Positions 63,189 to 64,000 of a stretch of DNA of 64,000 bases are shown piece after piece (position 1 is the first letter of the stretch; every line of letters starts with the position of its first letter). A model generated the notes under the pieces. The model did no database searches, was not told where the DNA came from, and saw only the letters and a program-made list of their open reading frames with translations. The stretch is from Pontibacter virosus. GTDB taxonomy: Bacteria > Bacteroidota > Bacteroidia > Cytophagales > Hymenobacteraceae. A program made the position numbers and the translations under genes. The DNA lies in the NCBI RefSeq assembly GCF_003096355.1, contig NZ_QEKI01000016.1, forward strand, positions 1 to 64,000. The letters run 5' to 3'.

Positions 63189-63362
63189 TCACCGCTTATG
63201 CTTCCGGATATTCCACCACGTGTTGATAATCGCCAAAGCCAGACCCGCTCCGATGAAAGCCCAGCCGATATACTTGTTCTCGAAGAAATGCCCAATACTG
63301 ATGACAGCACCTGCTACAGCTAATAGCACAGCAAGGAATCCGACCAGATTGAATGATTTCAT
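63189..63362 (-). CDS. Small membrane protein (57 residues)
   Basis: An ATG at 63362 opens MKSFNLVGFLAVLLAVAGAV and ends NTWWNIRKHKR at TGA 63189. Two hydrophobic helices (about 6-22 and 32-48) are separated by a short HFFENKY loop, with a basic C-terminal tail. No family is certain. The helical pattern and clean ends support a real gene. Confidence 0.68.
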   Translation of the reverse strand: MKSFNLVGFLAVLLAVAGAVISIGHFFENKYIGWAFIGAGLALAIINTWWNIRKHKR

Positions 63363-63507
63363 ATGCTTTGTTTAGATCCAGGTATAAGCGAAGCGCACAG
63401 CTTGCCCCAGGTAAGTTACATAGAATCTTCTATATATTCTTACCTATGGCTACACTGAATACCTCTATTGTCTAACTCCATACTCTTTAACACTCAAACT
63501 CCTCAAC

Positions 63508-64000
63508 TCAAAACAGTTTCTTCAGCAATTGAAAAAACTTCGGTCGGGTATAGGCAACGGCGCCCAAGTCAGGGGCAGCGGTTGATTCAATTTGATTGCC
63601 GAAAATGTCTTCTGTGGCTGGAGCAAATGAAGGAGGGAGGGGCACCGCTATACCCTGGTCGATAAGTGGTGATTTTTTCTGAGGGCTATACCTGTCGCGC
63701 AGGGTTTTCAGATCAAGCGGGTAGCCTAAAGTACCTGCCATGCCGGGTGCCTGTAACTGTGGGTCGGCTACCATACCTGTCGGACTGCCGCTCATCGTCT
63801 CCTGACCAGTGGCTGCCTGAAAATCGGGCAGGGAGGTATAGCGAACATCGCCCCACACAAAGGTATAGCGGCCGTTTTCGCTAAAATAGGCATTGTGGTG
63901 AAAGGAGACGTCCATGGTCGTGTCGGCAGCTACTACCATAGGGGCGCCGTTGCGGCTGTAGAAAATGTTGTTGAAAAACCTGACGTTATGGTGACCGCCG
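63508..64000 (-). CDS. C-terminal part of a right-handed beta-helix protein (partial)
   Basis: The frame is open to the window edge, so the start lies outside. The visible 163 residues begin GGHHNVRFFNNIFYSRNGAP, a beta-helix rung, and continue with SFHHNAYFSENGRYTF. The end contains SPLIDQGIAVPLP and FGNQIESTAAPDLGAV, the closing segment typical of secreted beta-helix proteins with a pectate-lyase-like fold. The likely role is polysaccharide binding or cleavage, but the catalytic rungs are not in view. Confidence 0.82.
   Translation of the reverse strand, partial: GGHHNVRFFNNIFYSRNGAPMVVAADTTMDVSFHHNAYFSENGRYTFVWGDVRYTSLPDFQAATGQETMSGSPTGMVADPQLQAPGMAGTLGYPLDLKTLRDRYSPQKKSPLIDQGIAVPLPPSFAPATEDIFGNQIESTAAPDLGAVAYTRPKFFQLLKKLF

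Noticed and set aside
1..64000. CRISPR arrays, rRNA, tRNA and transposase genes
   Set aside because: No regularly spaced direct repeats, no cloverleaf or rRNA sequence and no transposase motif was recognised; the repeats present are palindromic and irregularly spaced.

Overview
The window comes from a free-living Bacteroidota. The signs are a SusC/SusD outer-membrane pair, many short lipoproteins with an S/A-G/S-C lipobox, weak ribosome-binding sites, promoter-like TAnnTTTG boxes and palindromic intergenic repeats. GC is roughly one half. Overall style (DUF4112, UvsE, a NagB/PIG-L fusion, abundant GGTATA words) suggests Cytophagales, probably Hymenobacteraceae such as Pontibacter; this is inference.

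Layout. 1-2.5 kb: YceI-like protein, a ring-cleaving dioxygenase and an alpha/beta hydrolase resembling the MhqO/MhqD quinone-detoxification pair. 2.6-4.2 kb: a secreted Ig-like repeat protein on the minus strand. 4.65-11.5 kb: galactoside utilisation (GH2 lipoprotein, galactokinase, GalT, sodium/sugar symporter). 11.7-54.5 kb: a very large peptidoglycan and amino-sugar catabolic region. 54.6-64 kb: ordinary genes, including small lipoproteins, DUF4112, UvsE, two metal-dependent or housekeeping enzymes (phosphoesterase, RadC), YwbE and the end of a beta-helix protein.

The peptidoglycan region reads as a pathway. At the surface and in the periplasm are NamZ-like exo-muramidase (DUF1343), SusC/SusD plus a DUF4397-like lipoprotein, a DigH/YngK-like GHL10 hydrolase, a GH9 enzyme, a NodB-type deacetylase, two Amidase_2 enzymes, a GH3 (NagZ-type)/beta-lactamase fusion, DacB, an NlpC/P60 peptidase and GH20. 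Transport candidates are a second SSS symporter, a NagP/GluP-type MFS carrier and DUF819. In the cytoplasm are MurQ, a D-lactate dehydrogenase-like flavo/Fe-S protein that could take the D-lactate released by MurQ, L-Ala-D/L-Glu epimerase, and NagB fused to a PIG-L deacetylase. Regulators are a DeoR-type protein and a ROK protein with candidate operators. No MurNAc kinase of the BadF type and no separate NagA is visible.

The most striking local signal is at 22799-22831: GH9 ends with A AAA AAG TAA, followed after 8 nt by a perfect 7-bp hairpin, and the -1 frame continues straight into a deacetylase domain that has no start codon of its own before its first metal-binding motif. This is the arrangement of a programmed -1 ribosomal frameshift. 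Other unexplained structure includes a dispersed element at 27.35 and 39.4 kb whose hairpin changes by compensatory substitutions, long palindromes in the gaps, and a strong excess of the word GGTATA/TATACC in all reading frames.
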